This document shows, in pieces, positions 34,829 through 46,015 of a stretch of DNA of 64,000 nt. Numbering within the stretch: the stretch's first letter is position 1; every line of letters starts with the position of its first letter. The position numbers were made by a program, and so were the translations under genes. The DNA is from Anodontia alba (taxonomy: Eukaryota > Mollusca > Bivalvia > Lucinida > Lucinidae), in assembly GCA_964016985.1 (NCBI GenBank), contig OZ024831.1:26269631-26333630 (forward strand), in the 5' to 3' direction. A model generated the notes under the pieces. It was not told the origin of the DNA. It ran no database searches and saw only the letters and a list, made by a program, of their open reading frames with translations.

Positions 34829-35075
34829 AACATCGGTTCCCCTTTAGTTCTACGTATCTCGTAGAAAATACACGTATTTTGAACTTGACCGATATCCAGA
34901 GCTGTAGGAGATATCGGTATTTGTCTGTTCCCGTGCCACGTTGTACCATTTAGCTCATTTAGCATGCACGTTTGTTTAACGGACACATTTGCCAATTTAA
35001 GGCAAACGGGTAAACGACTCGAATGAAACTACACCGGAACACTGGATCACGTCTTGAATATCTACAACAAAAGTT
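34826..35075 (+). repeat. Diverged direct repeat, copy 1
   Basis: Shares ordered blocks with 35205-35440: GTTCT then GAACTT then ATATCCAG, TTGTAC-ATTTAG, ACTC-ATGAAAC and AATATCTA. Confidence 0.6.
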
Positions 35076-35204
35076 TGAAACATTTCTGCCAAGAAAGTCA
35101 ACTTAAGTGACTTCCTCTTTGCTTTACTGTATACCAAGACATTTCTGTAAAAGGGTCTACTCTACAACGAAAGAATTTGTTGGGAGTTGCCTCCCTTGCA
35201 AGAG

Positions 35205-35440
35205 TATCGACTCCCCTTCAGTTCTTAATATTCTAATGAGTTTATACAGCACGCATTTAGAACTTAACCAATATCCAGCAAGCGATGTTTGTCGGTACCC
35301 TTGGAAAGTTGTACGATTTAGAACGCACGTGTGTTCAAATACTTGCCAGTTTAAGGTAACAGGTAATCGACTCTCATGAAACCACACTGAAACACGTCTC
35401 TAAATATCTATGACATGAATGTTATACATTGGTCTGATGT
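35205..35440 (+). repeat. Diverged direct repeat, copy 2
   Basis: Second copy of the previous entry, about 380 bp downstream in the same orientation. A family K-like fragment (AAAGGGTCTACTCTACAACG) lies just upstream at 35151. Confidence 0.6.
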
Positions 35441-35639
35441 CTGTCGATCAAATAAAGTCAAACCTGAGCTCGCTATCGCGTTAAAAATAATAATATCTAG
35501 ACAAATATTTAATTCGGCTTGTCACAAGATATAAAGGTATTATTCGCCCCCGAAACCTAAGACACTCAGACTAATACATCACGTAGTCACCGAAGCCTGA
35601 GATGATGTCAGTTTCACAGTATGATTCCTTCAAAATTAT

Positions 35640-36140
35640 GTTTCTGTATTTATCCTAAAGTACTTGGGCAGACAGACCGGAGCAAACAGTGTAGACCCAA
35701 ATCAGACTCCACAGAACGGGACACATTTTGGTCTACACTGTTTGCCACTCATCGAGCAGTTTTAGACAAATCATCACGAAAACATGCCTATATAATTTTG
35801 ACCCCTTAAACCCAATTTTATATTGTAAAACTAGGGTTTACAGGGGTATACATTATTTTTCTTAACATTTGCTCAAAACATAGATTGTTGGTACTCGTTA
35901 GAACCGCCTCGCCGAGGCGGTTCTAACGAGTACCCACAATCTATGTTTTGAGCAAAAATATGAAAAATATCAGATTTTTTTATCTGAAAATTTTCATTTT
36001 TTTGGAGATGAAATTTTCTATATATTTGAATAGGCGTGTTTTATGTCAACAGGCAGCCTTATGGACTTGTTCAAAATTTTGGATAGGTATAGTAAGGTGT
36101 TAAGGTGTCAGAAAACTTAGGGTAAATGGAGTAAATATGG
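35640..36140. mobile_element. Family D element interrupted by family A
   Basis: Left part TATTTATCCTAAAGTACTTG followed by the D hairpin (35682-35745), degraded at its centre. The right terminal region (GGTATAGTAAGGTGTTAAGG, AACTTAGGGTAAATGG) is displaced by the MITE at 35772-36044. Joining the flanks restores TTTAGACAAAT-CAACA, as in the D copy at 55150. Confidence 0.8.
35772..36044 (-). mobile_element. Family A MITE inserted in a family D element
   Basis: Starts CATCACGAAAACATGCCTAT; the palindrome is intact. The right TIR is clipped to GGCGTGTTTTATG. Confidence 0.93.
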
Positions 36141-36252
36141 CCATGTACTTTTTTAATCATTATTTGAGTTAGCATTACAACCAATATTCCACACTGGGTA
36201 TATTTGAAACTGGACACTTCTGTATTATGAAGTACTAAATGTGGGTAAACCC

Positions 36253-36655
36253 GTTGATATACGAAGGACAGGGCTGGGTGCTGGGTGTGGATGTGGGTGG
36301 GGGTTGGGGGAGTGCAATGTGGACGTCGAAATGACGCTGCTGCAACGCAATGTGTTCACTTAGTGTTCGTTGCTTTGTAGTCAACTATGATTGTACATCG
36401 TGATTTTATTATGTAGCGTTAGAAGATTGCCCGTGGTTGCCTACTGACACATGAAGGGCTGGGCTGGGCTGTGTGTGTGTGTGAGGGGGGGGGGGGGGAG
36501 GGGGGTTAGGGTCGGTGGGTGGGTAGGGGGATTGGGGGGTGCAATGTGAAATTCGAAACGACGCTGTTGCAACGCTATTTATTCACTGGGTGTTCTTTGT
36601 TGTAGTCAACTATGTTGTTATCATAGGATTGTACTTGATTTTATTATGTTACGCA
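36253..36655 (+). repeat. Tandem duplication with G-quadruplex-prone tracts
   Basis: Two adjacent diverged copies (36253-36428 and 36434-36655). They share GGGCTGGG, a G-run block, GTGCAATGTG, then CGAAA-GACGCTG-TGCAACGC and AGTCAACTATG. The G-rich parts have many G3+ runs, including 12 or more consecutive G at 36486-36498. Confidence 0.8.
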
Positions 36656-36799
36656 AGATGATCAGAAAATATTGCCTTACTTTACTTTCGTATCCTATCC
36701 TAGCATGAGTGATGCCTGTATAACTCTGAGTCTCCGAAGGCGTAGAAACCCTTTGGAGGTTCAGGCATTTGCCCCTAATATTCGGCCAGACAGGTATGA

Positions 36800-36866
36800 G
36801 CAAACAGTGCAGACCCAGACCCGACGCAACAGAAAGCGGTGTCTGATCAGGGTCAGTATCGTTTAC
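36800..36866. repeat. Family D hairpin, degraded
   Basis: GCAAACAGTGCAGACCCAGA on the left; GGTGTCTGATCAGGGTCAGT on the right, with several mismatches. Confidence 0.7.
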
Positions 36867-37299
36867 CATCCAAACAACAGTTTTAGAAACGCGGGTTTTC
36901 CAAAATGTTCGTGGGCTGCATATGCAGTTGCACTTCCTGTTGTTGAAATGTCATGAAAATTGGCCAAAGGTGAAACTCGGGTCGCAGGAATTTTCAGATA
37001 TAAGCATTGTTCGTAAAATACATCAGAAGCTGCTTATTCGTGTCGGCATAGCAACTTAGGGTGACGACCACTGATTTCCAAACAAAAAGCTTCTATGGAG
37101 TTCGTAATATCTCTGTGTTTAGTTGTCTCAAGATATTGAAACTTCTTAATTCCAAGCTATAGTCCCAGTACGCTGGAAGTGGAACAACCAGTAAAAACGC
37201 ATGTTGAAAATATCGACTATTTAAGGTAGCAAGGCAAAATTTCTGAATGACGTCAAACGACGACTTCGCCAGATTCCATCGAACTAGTTCTGGTGCATA

Positions 37300-37559
37300 C
37301 ATTTCGAAAACATGCCTATATAATTTTGTTATATAGTAAAACTGGGGTTTACAGGGGTATTCATTATTTTTCTTATTTCTGCTCAAAAACATAGATTGTG
37401 GGTACTCGTTAGAACCGCCTCGGCGAGGCGGTCCTTACTAGTACCCACAATCTATGTTTTAAGCAGAAATATGAAAAGTATCGGAATTTTTATCTGAAAA
37501 ATTTTCAGTTTTTGGTGGTGAAATTTTCAATATATTTGAATAGGCGTGTTTTCGTAATG
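37300..37559 (-). mobile_element. Family A MITE
   Basis: TIRs CATTTCGAAAACATGCCTAT and ...GTTTTCGTAATG. The right segment is slightly shortened and the palindrome kept. Confidence 0.93.
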
Positions 37560-38754
37560 AAAACGAAAAAAACAACAAAAAATGTTTTTCTTAACATGTT
37601 GCTTTTAAATACACTTTTTGCACTGGTAATAAATACATACTAGTCTGGAAATCACATAAAACTACGAAATATTGCCAGTGTGCTTAAACATTCTCCACAA
37701 CATTTAAGAACTACAGTAGTTTACATATTGTATATGAAGCACATAAGAAACCGTTGACCTTTAAAATGAATTTTCATGATGATTACAAACGCAGCAGAGC
37801 AATGACGCCACAAAATACGTCAAGGTGATCCATGGTTCTTACCCTATACGTATTATTTCAGCCTCATTTAACACAAAAACTTGTCAATCAATTCTCGTGA
37901 AATTACAGTGGGTGTTAGAGATTTCAGCAACTATACCGTTTTAAATTAATACAAACAATATCGTATGTTTTCGAGCAGGTCCAAGAAGTTTTTAGAGAAA
38001 CCTCGTACTTTGAAGGCAGAGACATTTTTGGACAGGTATGATAGAAATAAAAACTTAAAGTGTTCTAACATTTAGGGTATATATGTTAACAATTTTCAAC
38101 ACATTACTTGTTTATTCACTGAATAGGTTCATAAGGATATTTTCCCTCAAATGTCTTTTTATCTGATCCAAGAAAAAATATTTACTTACTGTGACTGTTT
38201 CAGTTCTCATCGAGAACCGTCATCAGACTGACCTTCACCTCGTCACGGGACTTGGACTGCTTATCACTAGACTGGTTACTAGTGGTAAACAAAGGCCTGT
38301 AGCTGTTGCTCAGGTTGTATGCCCCCTGGTCCCGGTTCATGACGGGTGGAGTTACTGATCATGATGGCTTCTTTGAGTTGTCCTGTGACATCACGAGGTC
38401 AAGGTCACAGTCTGATGATGGTTCACGATGGGAAACTCTCACAATGAGTGAATATTTCTACTCGGATAAGATAAAAAAGAAAATTGTGGCACTTTAATAC
38501 CTTGTACAAGGCTTATTGTCACAAAACGAAACACTGAATGAGACAAGACGACCGCACAAGCAATATTGGTACTTGGCAGGTTTGTTGTTTAGCAACTTGA
38601 GACCTTTATTTGTTTTTGTTCGCTTCAAATACCTTTGTGGTTTCGTTCAAAGGCTTCAACTGTTTGGCTTAAGATCTCATTTCAGGATTTTCCTCCAGCA
38701 TATGAAATGCGGTTCCCAATCCTGTCCATTGACTGCCTAACCTTCACCCGACGT
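37560..38754. other. No host gene recognised
   Basis: AT-rich with no coding signal. The 38180-38500 part is GC-richer and holds GGTCAAGGTCACAG (38397-38410), but no frame matches a family that I know. A 5'-truncated family D-like end (TTAGGGTATATATGTT) is near 38078. Confidence 0.4.
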
Positions 38755-38880
38755 GTACAGTACCTAGTTACTGCTGGTTAAACAGAGAGAGTTCTTCAGT
38801 CAATGGCCTGTGCTTGGCTCGAACCCACAACCTTCAGCTCAGCAGTCAAACGTTCCAACCACTCGGCTACGGCGCCTTTC
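38755..38880 (-). mobile_element. tRNA-derived SINE, second type
   Basis: On the minus strand, TAGCCGAGTGGTTGG (38855-38869) is an A box. GGTTCGAGCC (38816-38825) is a consensus B box about 30 bases downstream. The spacing and a Leu/Ser-like head (GGCGCCGTAGCCGAGTGG) point to a SINE promoter, not a functional tRNA, because there is no closing acceptor stem. The body probably extends further left, but its end is not resolved. Confidence 0.7.
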
Positions 38881-38989
38881 TGACAGCTTGGGTGCATGTT
38901 CTGAATATTTTCGCAAACTTGAAATCTTTTATCGCAAGAATGCATCATATGCAACTTGTGCTAAATTCAAACGAGAATTTTTCACTCTA

Positions 38990-39273
38990 CATTACGAAAT
39001 CACGCCTATTCAAATATATTGAAAATTTTACCACCAAAAACTGGCAATTTTTCAGATAAAAAATTCTGATATTTTTTTTTCATATTTCTGCTCAAAACAT
39101 AGATTGTGGGTACTCGTTAGAACCGCTTCGTCGAGGCGGTTCTAACGAGTACCCACAATGTATGTTTTTGAGCAGAAATAACAAAAATAATGTATACCCC
39201 TGTAAACCCCAGTTTTACTATATAAAAGTGGGGTTTAAGGGGGTCAAAATTATAAAGGTAGGTTTTCGTGATG
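38990..39273 (+). mobile_element. Family A MITE
   Basis: Complete copy with TIRs and palindrome. Confidence 0.95.
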
Positions 39274-39298
39274 AATTGCGCCTCAACGCAGAAAACGT

Positions 39299-39477
39299 AC
39301 ATTTGGGACATGCGCCCAGCGAAAAATCAGATCAGCCTACGCATTCGCGTAGAACTTTCACTGGGCGCATTTTTGGATAGCCAAGGATGCAAAATTTCTC
39401 CATGCGGACAACGAAGACACAGATCAGACTGCGCGGATGCGCAGTCTGATCTGCGTCTTCGTTGGTCGCACATTTCA
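39299..39477. repeat. Family E, paired hairpins
   Basis: First hairpin ATGCGCCCAGCG...CTGGGCGCAT (degraded core), linker TTTTTGGATAGCCAAGGATG, then a strong second hairpin at 39404-39469 (GCGGACAACGAAGACACAGA and complement). Confidence 0.85.
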
Positions 39478-39726
39478 GAAGGCATGTTTTCTCGTTTTGT
39501 GGCTCATTTGTTTGTTTGCATTAAATCGCAGGTGCTCACTATAGTGAACAGCTGCTGCTTGCTTCATGTCTACGCTTGTCTTGCTTCGCTGTCATGGTAC
39601 CTGGGGTTGGGGCGCTCACCCGGGAGGGCGCCTTCCCTGATGTCTGCGTCTTTGTTTCGCTAGTCATTGCAAATGAAGTACGCGTGGTACGGAATGTCTA
39701 CTGATGCCGACACATGCGCTTCACCA

Positions 39727-39729
39727 TTT

Positions 39730-39760
<31 letters not shown>
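39727..39760. repeat. Poly(T) tract
   Basis: Homopolymer run of about 34 T. Confidence 0.95.
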
Positions 39761-39851
39761 GAAACATTTGGCGTTTATTTCTGCCGATGAAGTTAAATAT
39801 GGAAACATACGCGCGTACAGTAACTTCTATCATGTTACAGATGCTAACTTT

Positions 39852-40053
39852 TCAACCCTTAGTTTCTGAGTTGGAATCTTCTATCTTTTGAATTTTGGCA
39901 TGTCCATTATAAAACATGGGGGTTTCCGCTCAAAATGCAAAAACCGAATGGCAAACAGTGTAGATCTGGATGAGACGGCTCGTTACGAGCCGTGTCATCC
40001 GGATCTACACTGTTTGCAAAGGTATCAGTTTGGTCTACAGGGATGGAAAGGTT
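39852..40053. mobile_element. Family D-type hairpin in an AACCCTT-ended element
   Basis: Hairpin 39951-40017 (GCAAACAGTGTAGATCTGGA and complement) with a distinct core, GACGGCTCGTTACGAGCCGT. Ends TCAACCCTTAGTT and GGAAAGGTTAA suggest the same terminal type as 46297-46509. Confidence 0.6.
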
Positions 40054-40357
40054 AAATCTGTGCCTGCATGCAGTCTTGTATCTTAACGAAATGTTATTCG
40101 CTTTTGCAGCAAAGGTAATTTAATTAAGTATTCATTGTTTTGCTGTTGTTTTTTCTATTGTCTTTTTTTTTCTATTCATTCGCATGTGAGCGTATTTAAA
40201 ATATGCCAGGACATCACCGGATTTGCACATTTTGTTCTAATCAGTAAAGTTCTAATTAAATTTAACATCTGATTTCAATCATCGAAACTTTTACTTGAGT
40301 GCTCGTTAAGCTGAGTGGACCTTTCTACTTTTACTCTTTGGATCTGATTGTCTCTGC

Positions 40358-40666
40358 GCCGGCCTCGGTGGCTCAGTTGGATGCGCGTCCGACTGGTGAT
40401 CAAGAGGTTGCTTGTTAGACCCCCGCCGGGTCGACAACATTCTTCCGTAGAGATTTGATCATGAAATATTTTGTACGGTCATTCTCTCCCTTCCGCTGAT
40501 TCAGGAAGGGCAGTTGTCAGTTTCTGGCGAAAGAATGTGCACAATACTGGTTAACCGCTTAGTGGACTAAGCCTGCTCAGTAAAGATGTGGTTAGGTAAA
40601 CTGACCGCGCTCGACATGACCCCATTGGGTTGACTGGCCCGTAAAACCTCAACACAAACGAACAAA
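40358..40666 (+). mobile_element. SINE H, full-length tRNA-derived copy
   Basis: The tRNA-like head GCCGGCCTCGGTGGCTCAGT has an A box (TGGCTCAGTTGG, 40369-40380) and a mutated B box near 40410. The body contains GAAAGAATGTGCACAATACT, and the 3' end reads CGTAAAACCTCAACACAAAC. Flanks carry an imperfect 14-bp repeat: ATCTGATTGTCTCT before and ATCTGACCATTTCT after. RNA polymerase III transcription and LINE-dependent mobility are expected of this class. Confidence 0.88.
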
Positions 40667-40744
40667 ATCTGACCATTTCTAATAAAAGGGGTGTCTGTGT
40701 AGTTTTTATTATTACCATGTCTTATCGAAATTCCTGTATTTAAT

Positions 40745-40811
40745 GCAAAAAGTGTAGACCCTGATCCGACACTGCGTTGGGCGGCGTCTGATCTGAGACT
40801 ACACTGTTTGC
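40745..40811. repeat. Family D hairpin, degraded left arm
   Basis: GTGTAGACCCTGATCCGACA pairs imperfectly with GGCGTCTGATCTGAGACTAC and ends ACTGTTTGC. Confidence 0.75.
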
Positions 40812-40922
40812 CCTGTTGGACGCTAGGCATAAATCGGTTAATACAGACTGTCGCCATTACACAGGAGTAGTTTGACTCATTTTCCGTTCTCATGTACTGT
40901 ACATGTATGCAATTAATAATTA

Positions 40923-40966
40923 AAAAAAAAAACAAAAAAAAAAAAAAAAAAAAAGAAAAAAAAAAT
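40923..40966. repeat. A-rich simple repeat
   Basis: Poly(A) with isolated C, G and T substitutions; the poly-Lys frame is an artefact. Confidence 0.95.
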
Positions 40967-41047
40967 GGATTAAAACGTACAGTTTGTGCGAACGTTAAAA
41001 CTATTGAATCTTATTATAAACGGGTTTTGATACACGGCAATTACGGA

Positions 41048-41287
41048 TTAACCCTTAAAGCGCCAGTCACGACTATTGTCGTCTGCTTTGTCTTCTGCCC
41101 GTTACTTTAAAAGTCATTTCTGCAAACAGTGTGGACCCAGATCAGACTGCTCCTTTAGGAGCAGTCTGATCTGGGTCCACACTGTTTGCCTGTATGCAAA
41201 AATAGGCTTGAAAAGTTTGCAAGAATATTCAGCAGACGACATAACAGACGACATTTTCAAATGCAGGTTTTCTTGTCGCTTTAAGGG
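41048..41287. mobile_element. Family J-ended element carrying a family D hairpin
   Basis: Ends TTAACCCTTAAAGCGCCAG and a right end with GTCGCTTTAAGGG belong to family J. The centre (41122-41189) is a perfect D-type hairpin (GCAAACAGTGTGGACCCAGA and complement) with a GCAGTCTGATC core. Confidence 0.75.
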
Positions 41288-41741
41288 ATATCGGGCATAT
41301 GACGCCAAATTTCAGACGGCAATGGTTGTCTGCAGTTTTCAATAAAACTGCGTATCTACTGAACAGTTTTTGTTTTCTTTTTTCTAAAATTATAAAAAAA
41401 AATCAATGTTAAACAGCGAAGGACCCGATTAGCCGTCTCATCTGGATCTACATTGATTGCAGATGTTTTGTCTGCAGGGATGAAAGAGTTAGTATTTACA
41501 AACTCTTCACCATTCAATCTTTTTTTGCATCGTGATCAGCCGATGAACAGTCAAATTAGACAAATGAGTTTTGAATGGGTTATTAAATATGTTCATCCGT
41601 CCAAGCTTACAAAAAGTCTCCTTGTTGACGGATACTCTTAGCTATAAGTCATAATATCAATTCTTTGTGTAAAAATTCTTACAAAATAAAACAGTATAAA
41701 ACTCCTTAAAAGCCACTGGTTAAGTATTGTAGACGAAATGC

Positions 41742-41981
41742 CATGACGAAAACATGCCTATGTAATTTTGACCCCCTTCAACCCCACTTTTATAAAGTAA
41801 AACTGGGGTTTACAGGGTATACCGTATTTTCCTTATTTCTGCTCAAAAACATAGGTTGTGGAGTACCACAATCTATGTTTTTAGCAGAAATATGAAAACT
41901 ATCAGAGTTTTTTTATCTGATTTTTTTTAGTTTTTGGAGGTGAAATTTTCTATATATTTGAATAGGCGTGTTTTCGTAATG
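41742..41981 (-). mobile_element. Family A MITE, palindrome collapsed
   Basis: TIRs are present but the central hairpin is reduced to TTGTGGAGTACCACAA; nearly all of both arms are lost. Confidence 0.93.
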
Positions 41982-42118
41982 CATCGAAGAAAGCGTAGTT
42001 CCAGTGCATATGCAAAGATCGATCGCGCATCCGAAAATTCTGATACCCGCCTTCGCTGTTTGCCTGGAAGACGCGGAGATGCCAAAGAATAATCTGCTTC
42101 TCCGATAAATATGATATC

Positions 42119-42401
42119 CATCACGAAAACATGCCTATATAACGTTGACCCCCTTAAACCCTACTTTTATATAGTAAAACTTGGGTTAACAGGGGTATAC
42201 ATTATTTGTTCTTATTTTTGATCAAAAGCATAGAGTGTGGTTACTCGTTAGAACCGCCTCGCCGAGGCGGTTCTAACGAGTACCCACAATCTTTGTTTTA
42301 AGCAGAAATATAAAAAAATATCAGATTTTTTATCTGAAATTTTTTTCAGTTTTTTGGAGGTGAAATATTCTACATATTTGAATAGGCGTATGTTCGTAAT
42401 G
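42119..42401 (-). mobile_element. Family A MITE
   Basis: Complete copy with palindrome, same orientation as the copy 138 bp upstream. Confidence 0.95.
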
Positions 42402-42734
42402 AAGATCATTAATTACTTAATTTCCGGTTTATAGATCTAAAACAGCAGAACTATTATTATATTTATTTATTTATCGTGTTGGTGGCGGTCGTAAAACGTC
42501 TCCACGTACTTCATCGTAACGCAGTTTATGCTTTTATTTACTTGGAGCCATTGAGCCCATTCTGACATCTTGGACAATTGAGTTCCACTTAAGCCGGTAT
42601 TAAGTGGGAGATGGGGCTGGGGGCGTATGCAGCTCTGAAAACTACAGTGCTGTCATAAGAAGAGTCTCAGTGTAACCGAGTCTCTGATTGTCGACAAACT
42701 CATGATTATTGATTTTTTTTTTTTTTTTTTTTTT

Positions 42735-42868
42735 CGCTGAAAATAGTATTTGACATTTCATGCAAAGTGGCTCTTAGAAAACAATTTGCATGAAATGCGA
42801 AATCATATAAAAATAAGAAAAAAATATTTCGAAATGTCGTCTGGTGAAATTTTTACCCAGCGTTAAAG
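42735..42868. repeat. Family J hairpin and right end
   Basis: TTGACATTTCATGCAAA pairs with TTTGCATGAAATGCGAA. A right end reading AAATGTCGTCTGG...CAGCGTTAA follows. Confidence 0.7.
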
Positions 42869-43119
42869 CAGTCTGTGCGGGCAGACTATTCACGGTCATC
42901 GTTTTAATAAAGATGTTGCATATCGACGAATACGTACAAAATGAAGAGAGATTTTGCCCGCACTGCATGGAAGCACCGACACACGCAGGGTCGGACCATC
43001 GCTGTTCACTATAAGTGTCCTATTTCCTGCCTTAATATCATGACATGTAACTTATATTAGTAATAGTGTCCTATTTCTGAAGTACAAATGAGCCGGGATA
43101 CAACAAAAACAAGTGATAT

Positions 43120-43300
43120 ATGAACACCGAATACGCAGATCAGCCTGTGCGTCCGCACAGTCTGATCAGAGTCTTCGTTGTTCGGAAGAACAATCTATAG
43201 ATCGCTACGAATCAATCTATAGATCGCAACGAATCAAAAGAGCAAACTGTGAAGACCCGAAAGCGCAGTTTGATCTGAGTCTTCCCTGTTGGTAAAAATC
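43120..43300. repeat. Family E, degraded pair
   Basis: GCAGATCAGCCTGTGCGTCC with a partner ending CAGAGTCTTCGTTG, then GAAGACCCGAAAGCGCAGTT. A direct CAATCTATAGATCGC-ACGAAT duplication lies between them (43190-43228). Confidence 0.7.
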
Positions 43301-43454
43301 ATAATTGTCGGATTTGCTATGACCCGACTTAACGGCTTTTGCAGTGAAGTTAAAGGTGTTGTTAGCTAAGTCGAGTCAGTGGGACGTTTTAGTGGGGTAA
43401 CTCAATACGTGTAAAGTAAGACACAGACACATAACGAAACTGGGCTGCATAGTC

Positions 43455-43672
43455 AGAAAACATGCCTTCGGGCATGAGCGCCAAGCAAAGATTCAGATCT
43501 GCCTGCGCATTCGCGCAGTTTGTTCAGAATCTTCACTGCTCGCGTCTTGAATCCAAGGATTCAAAATTTCCTCATGCGAACAACGAAGACTCAGATCAGA
43601 CTGCGCGAATGCGCAGGCTGATCTGAGTCTTCGTTGGGCGCACATGTCAGAAGGTACGTTTTCCCATGCTCA
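43455..43672. repeat. Family E, paired hairpins with outer TIR
   Basis: Outer AGTCAGAAAACATGCCTTCG and right CAGAAGGTACGTTTTCCCAT. The first hairpin is degraded and the second (43573-43643) is nearly perfect (GCGAACAACGAAGACTCAGA). Confidence 0.85.
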
Positions 43673-44054
43673 GATTGACGCAATATAGTATAAAACCATA
43701 TAAACTGAGCCTTTTTAGTATGAAAACAGCGGTTTATGACCCCGCTTTACAAATTGTTCATTATAAAAGGGCGGTTTCAAGTCGTTTACTCAGTTTTCGC
43801 GCCATTTTAGAAGTTAATGCAGTTTCAAATAAATTAAAACTGCCGTTAGATGTAATTTCATTTGTATGCATATAACACAAGAAGGCATTCGAAGTACAAT
43901 TTATACAACTGAAAGCGGTTTAGGTTGACATGTGCCTTAAGTTTATGAATGAATAAAAATTAAGGTGTACACTATCAACTATCGTATCTCCTTAAATTGT
44001 TTTTGCTTTGGTGGAAAGAGTTTTATTTGAATAAATGTCCTTACTTGCAGCTGT

Positions 44055-44201
44055 TTTCTGGCGAAAGAATGTGCACAATGCTGGTTAACCGCTTAGAGGA
44101 CTAAGCCTGCCCAGTAAACGTGTAGTTAGGTAAACTGACCGCGCTCGACATGACCCTATTGGGTTGACTGGGCCGTAAAACCTCAACACAAACAAACTAA
44201 A
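44055..44201 (+). mobile_element. SINE H, 5'-truncated copy with 12-bp TSD
   Basis: The sequence from TTCTGGCGAAAGAATGTG to CAACACAAACAAACTAAA matches the 3' half of the 40358 SINE. Perfect direct repeats ACTTGCAGCTGT flank it at 44043-44054 and 44202-44213. Confidence 0.93.
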
Positions 44202-44274
44202 ACTTGCAGCTGTGCTGTTTAGTATTGCTATTTATTATGTAGTATAAATATCGAATGACTAAGAATGTGCCATA

Positions 44275-44570
44275 CATCACAAAAACATGCCCCCCCCCAC
44301 CCCCCTCCCCCCCCCCCCCCGCACACACACACCTAGACCCCCCTTTTATATAGTAAAACTGGGGTTTACAGTGTTATACATTTTTCTTATTTCTGCTAAA
44401 AAAATACATTGTGGGTATACGTTAGAACCGCCCCGCCGAGGTGGTTCTAACGAGTACCCACAATCTATGTTTTGAGCAGAAATATGAAGAATATCAGTAT
44501 TGTTTATGTGAAAATTTTCATTTTTGGTGGTAAAATTTTCAATATATTTGAATAGGCATGTTTCGTAATG
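44275..44570 (-). mobile_element. Family A MITE with poly(C) expansion
   Basis: TIRs and palindrome are recognisable. The segment after the left TIR is replaced by a C-rich simple repeat (44290-44322). Confidence 0.9.
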
Positions 44571-44660
44571 TAATCCGAGGAACGAGCATGCAGATATCAT
44601 TTGATATCAGTGCGCCATCTTGATATTGCACTCTTACTCGAATGCCTTCCTATGCTACAT

Positions 44661-44874
44661 TAGACTGGCTCCAGTCTCCGTTGACTTTTTTTCTTATAAT
44701 CCTGTTTGATAACATACTAAAACAAAACCAAAATAATATCATAACAATAAAGACTGGTCACTAGACCAGCCTTTATAGTCACGATATTATTTTGGTTTTA
44801 TTTATTGGATTATCATAAAGGATTATAAGGAAACAAATAGTCCCTAGAGACTGGAACCCGTCTAATGCTACATT
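44661..44874. mobile_element. Family F foldback element with 9-bp TSD
   Basis: Ends TAGACTGGCTCCAGTCTCC and a diverged right end, GAGACTGGAACCCGTCTA. The central hairpin contains AAGACTGGTCACTAG. Flanking ATGCTACAT is exactly duplicated (44652-44660 and 44875-44883). Nine-base duplications with long inverted repeats fit the MULE superfamily; no transposase is present. Confidence 0.92.
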
Positions 44875-44883
44875 AACATGGCA

Positions 44884-45564
44884 TTATATATATGCTAGGT
44901 GATAAAAATGTCTTCTTGGCAATCTGTTTGTGAATACAGAGAAACCACGGTAGAAGTTTGAAGTTTATTAAATATACAGTTTATTGGCGATATCGGACTT
45001 GTTATTTTTTCTATATATATTCTATATATATTCTACGACACTGACGTCTCGCCATATTTTGTCACGTATTTGTGCTGGTTTGAAATTTACTTGATACAAA
45101 TTCGTATTAAGCGGCTACAAACAACTGACAATGTCGCAAAATATTTGTATTTATAGCCGCTCCTAAGCTCGCGTCCATATAGATATCCAACTTCAGGACA
45201 ATATTTACAGTATCAGTGCAATAACCCGACATTCTATATTCTCCAACCGCGTCCTTTGATTTAGCACAGGCTTGCGTTCAGAATGCCCCACCATTTCCAC
45301 TTGTCAGCAGTAACACACTCTATTTGTTGCTGAATTAGACAATTTGCGTTTTCCGCAAATTACATAAGGACCGTTTTCGTGCGTTGTACATCAAATAATA
45401 TTATTTCACGACTGGTACACAATACTCGTTTCAGATTCATTGGGTTCTGCTGACATTGTATGTATCAACAAACATCAAAGGCCTTACTGAACATGCTGAT
45501 CTCGACAGTTCATTGCTTGCACAGTTAAGACACAACGAATTATTTCTCCATACCAGTCATTTAT
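44884..45564. other. No recognisable feature
   Basis: AT-rich DNA with a short TTCTATATATA tandem near 45008-45035. Confidence 0.4.
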
Positions 45565-45803
45565 ATGTGCCACAACGAGAGAAAACGTACCTTCTGACAT
45601 GTGCGCCCAACGAAGATTCAAATCAGCCTGCGCATCCGCGCTGTCTGATTAGAGTCAGCTTTGTCCCTATGAAGAAAGTTTGCACCGTAAGCTATCCAAA
45701 ATCCGCCCAGTGAAGTTTCTGATCAGCCTGCGCGAATGCGCAGGCTGATCTGAATCTTCGCGGCGCATTTGTCCGAAGGTACGTTCTCTGATGTTGCGGC
45801 TTA
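45565..45803. repeat. Family E, paired hairpins with outer TIR
   Basis: Outer arms GAAAACGTACCTTCTGACAT and CCGAAGGTACGTTCTCTGAT. The second inner hairpin has a perfect CAGCCTGCGCGAATGCGCAG centre (the AATCAGCCTGCGC type). Confidence 0.85.
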
Positions 45804-46015
45804 TAGTGAATACGTTTTTGTTTCACATTTTTGTCCTTTGAGCTACATGCGTCAGTTTGTCATTCGTGTATAGTCAAGTAAAAATGCACTTTGACGTGCA
45901 ATTTATGTTCGAAATGGTTCTTTGTAATCTGGTTCATAAATTATATTGCAATGAAATTTGCTGTTAAAGTATTTTATGGCAAACAGACAAGTTATCCATT
46001 TAAAATAAATAAATG

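Noticed and set aside
34672..34995. Poly-Gly/poly-Pro protein
   Set aside because: Caused by the C-run and CA microsatellite.
38816..38869. Functional tRNA-Leu/Ser gene
   Set aside because: A and B boxes are present, but there is no paired acceptor stem or variable-arm closure; it fits a SINE head.
39268..39663. 131-codon plus-strand frame as a gene
   Set aside because: It spans a family A end and paired family E hairpins; no independent coding evidence.
40358..40430. Functional tRNA gene
   Set aside because: The B box is mutated and the sequence continues into a repeated SINE body with tail and flanking duplications.
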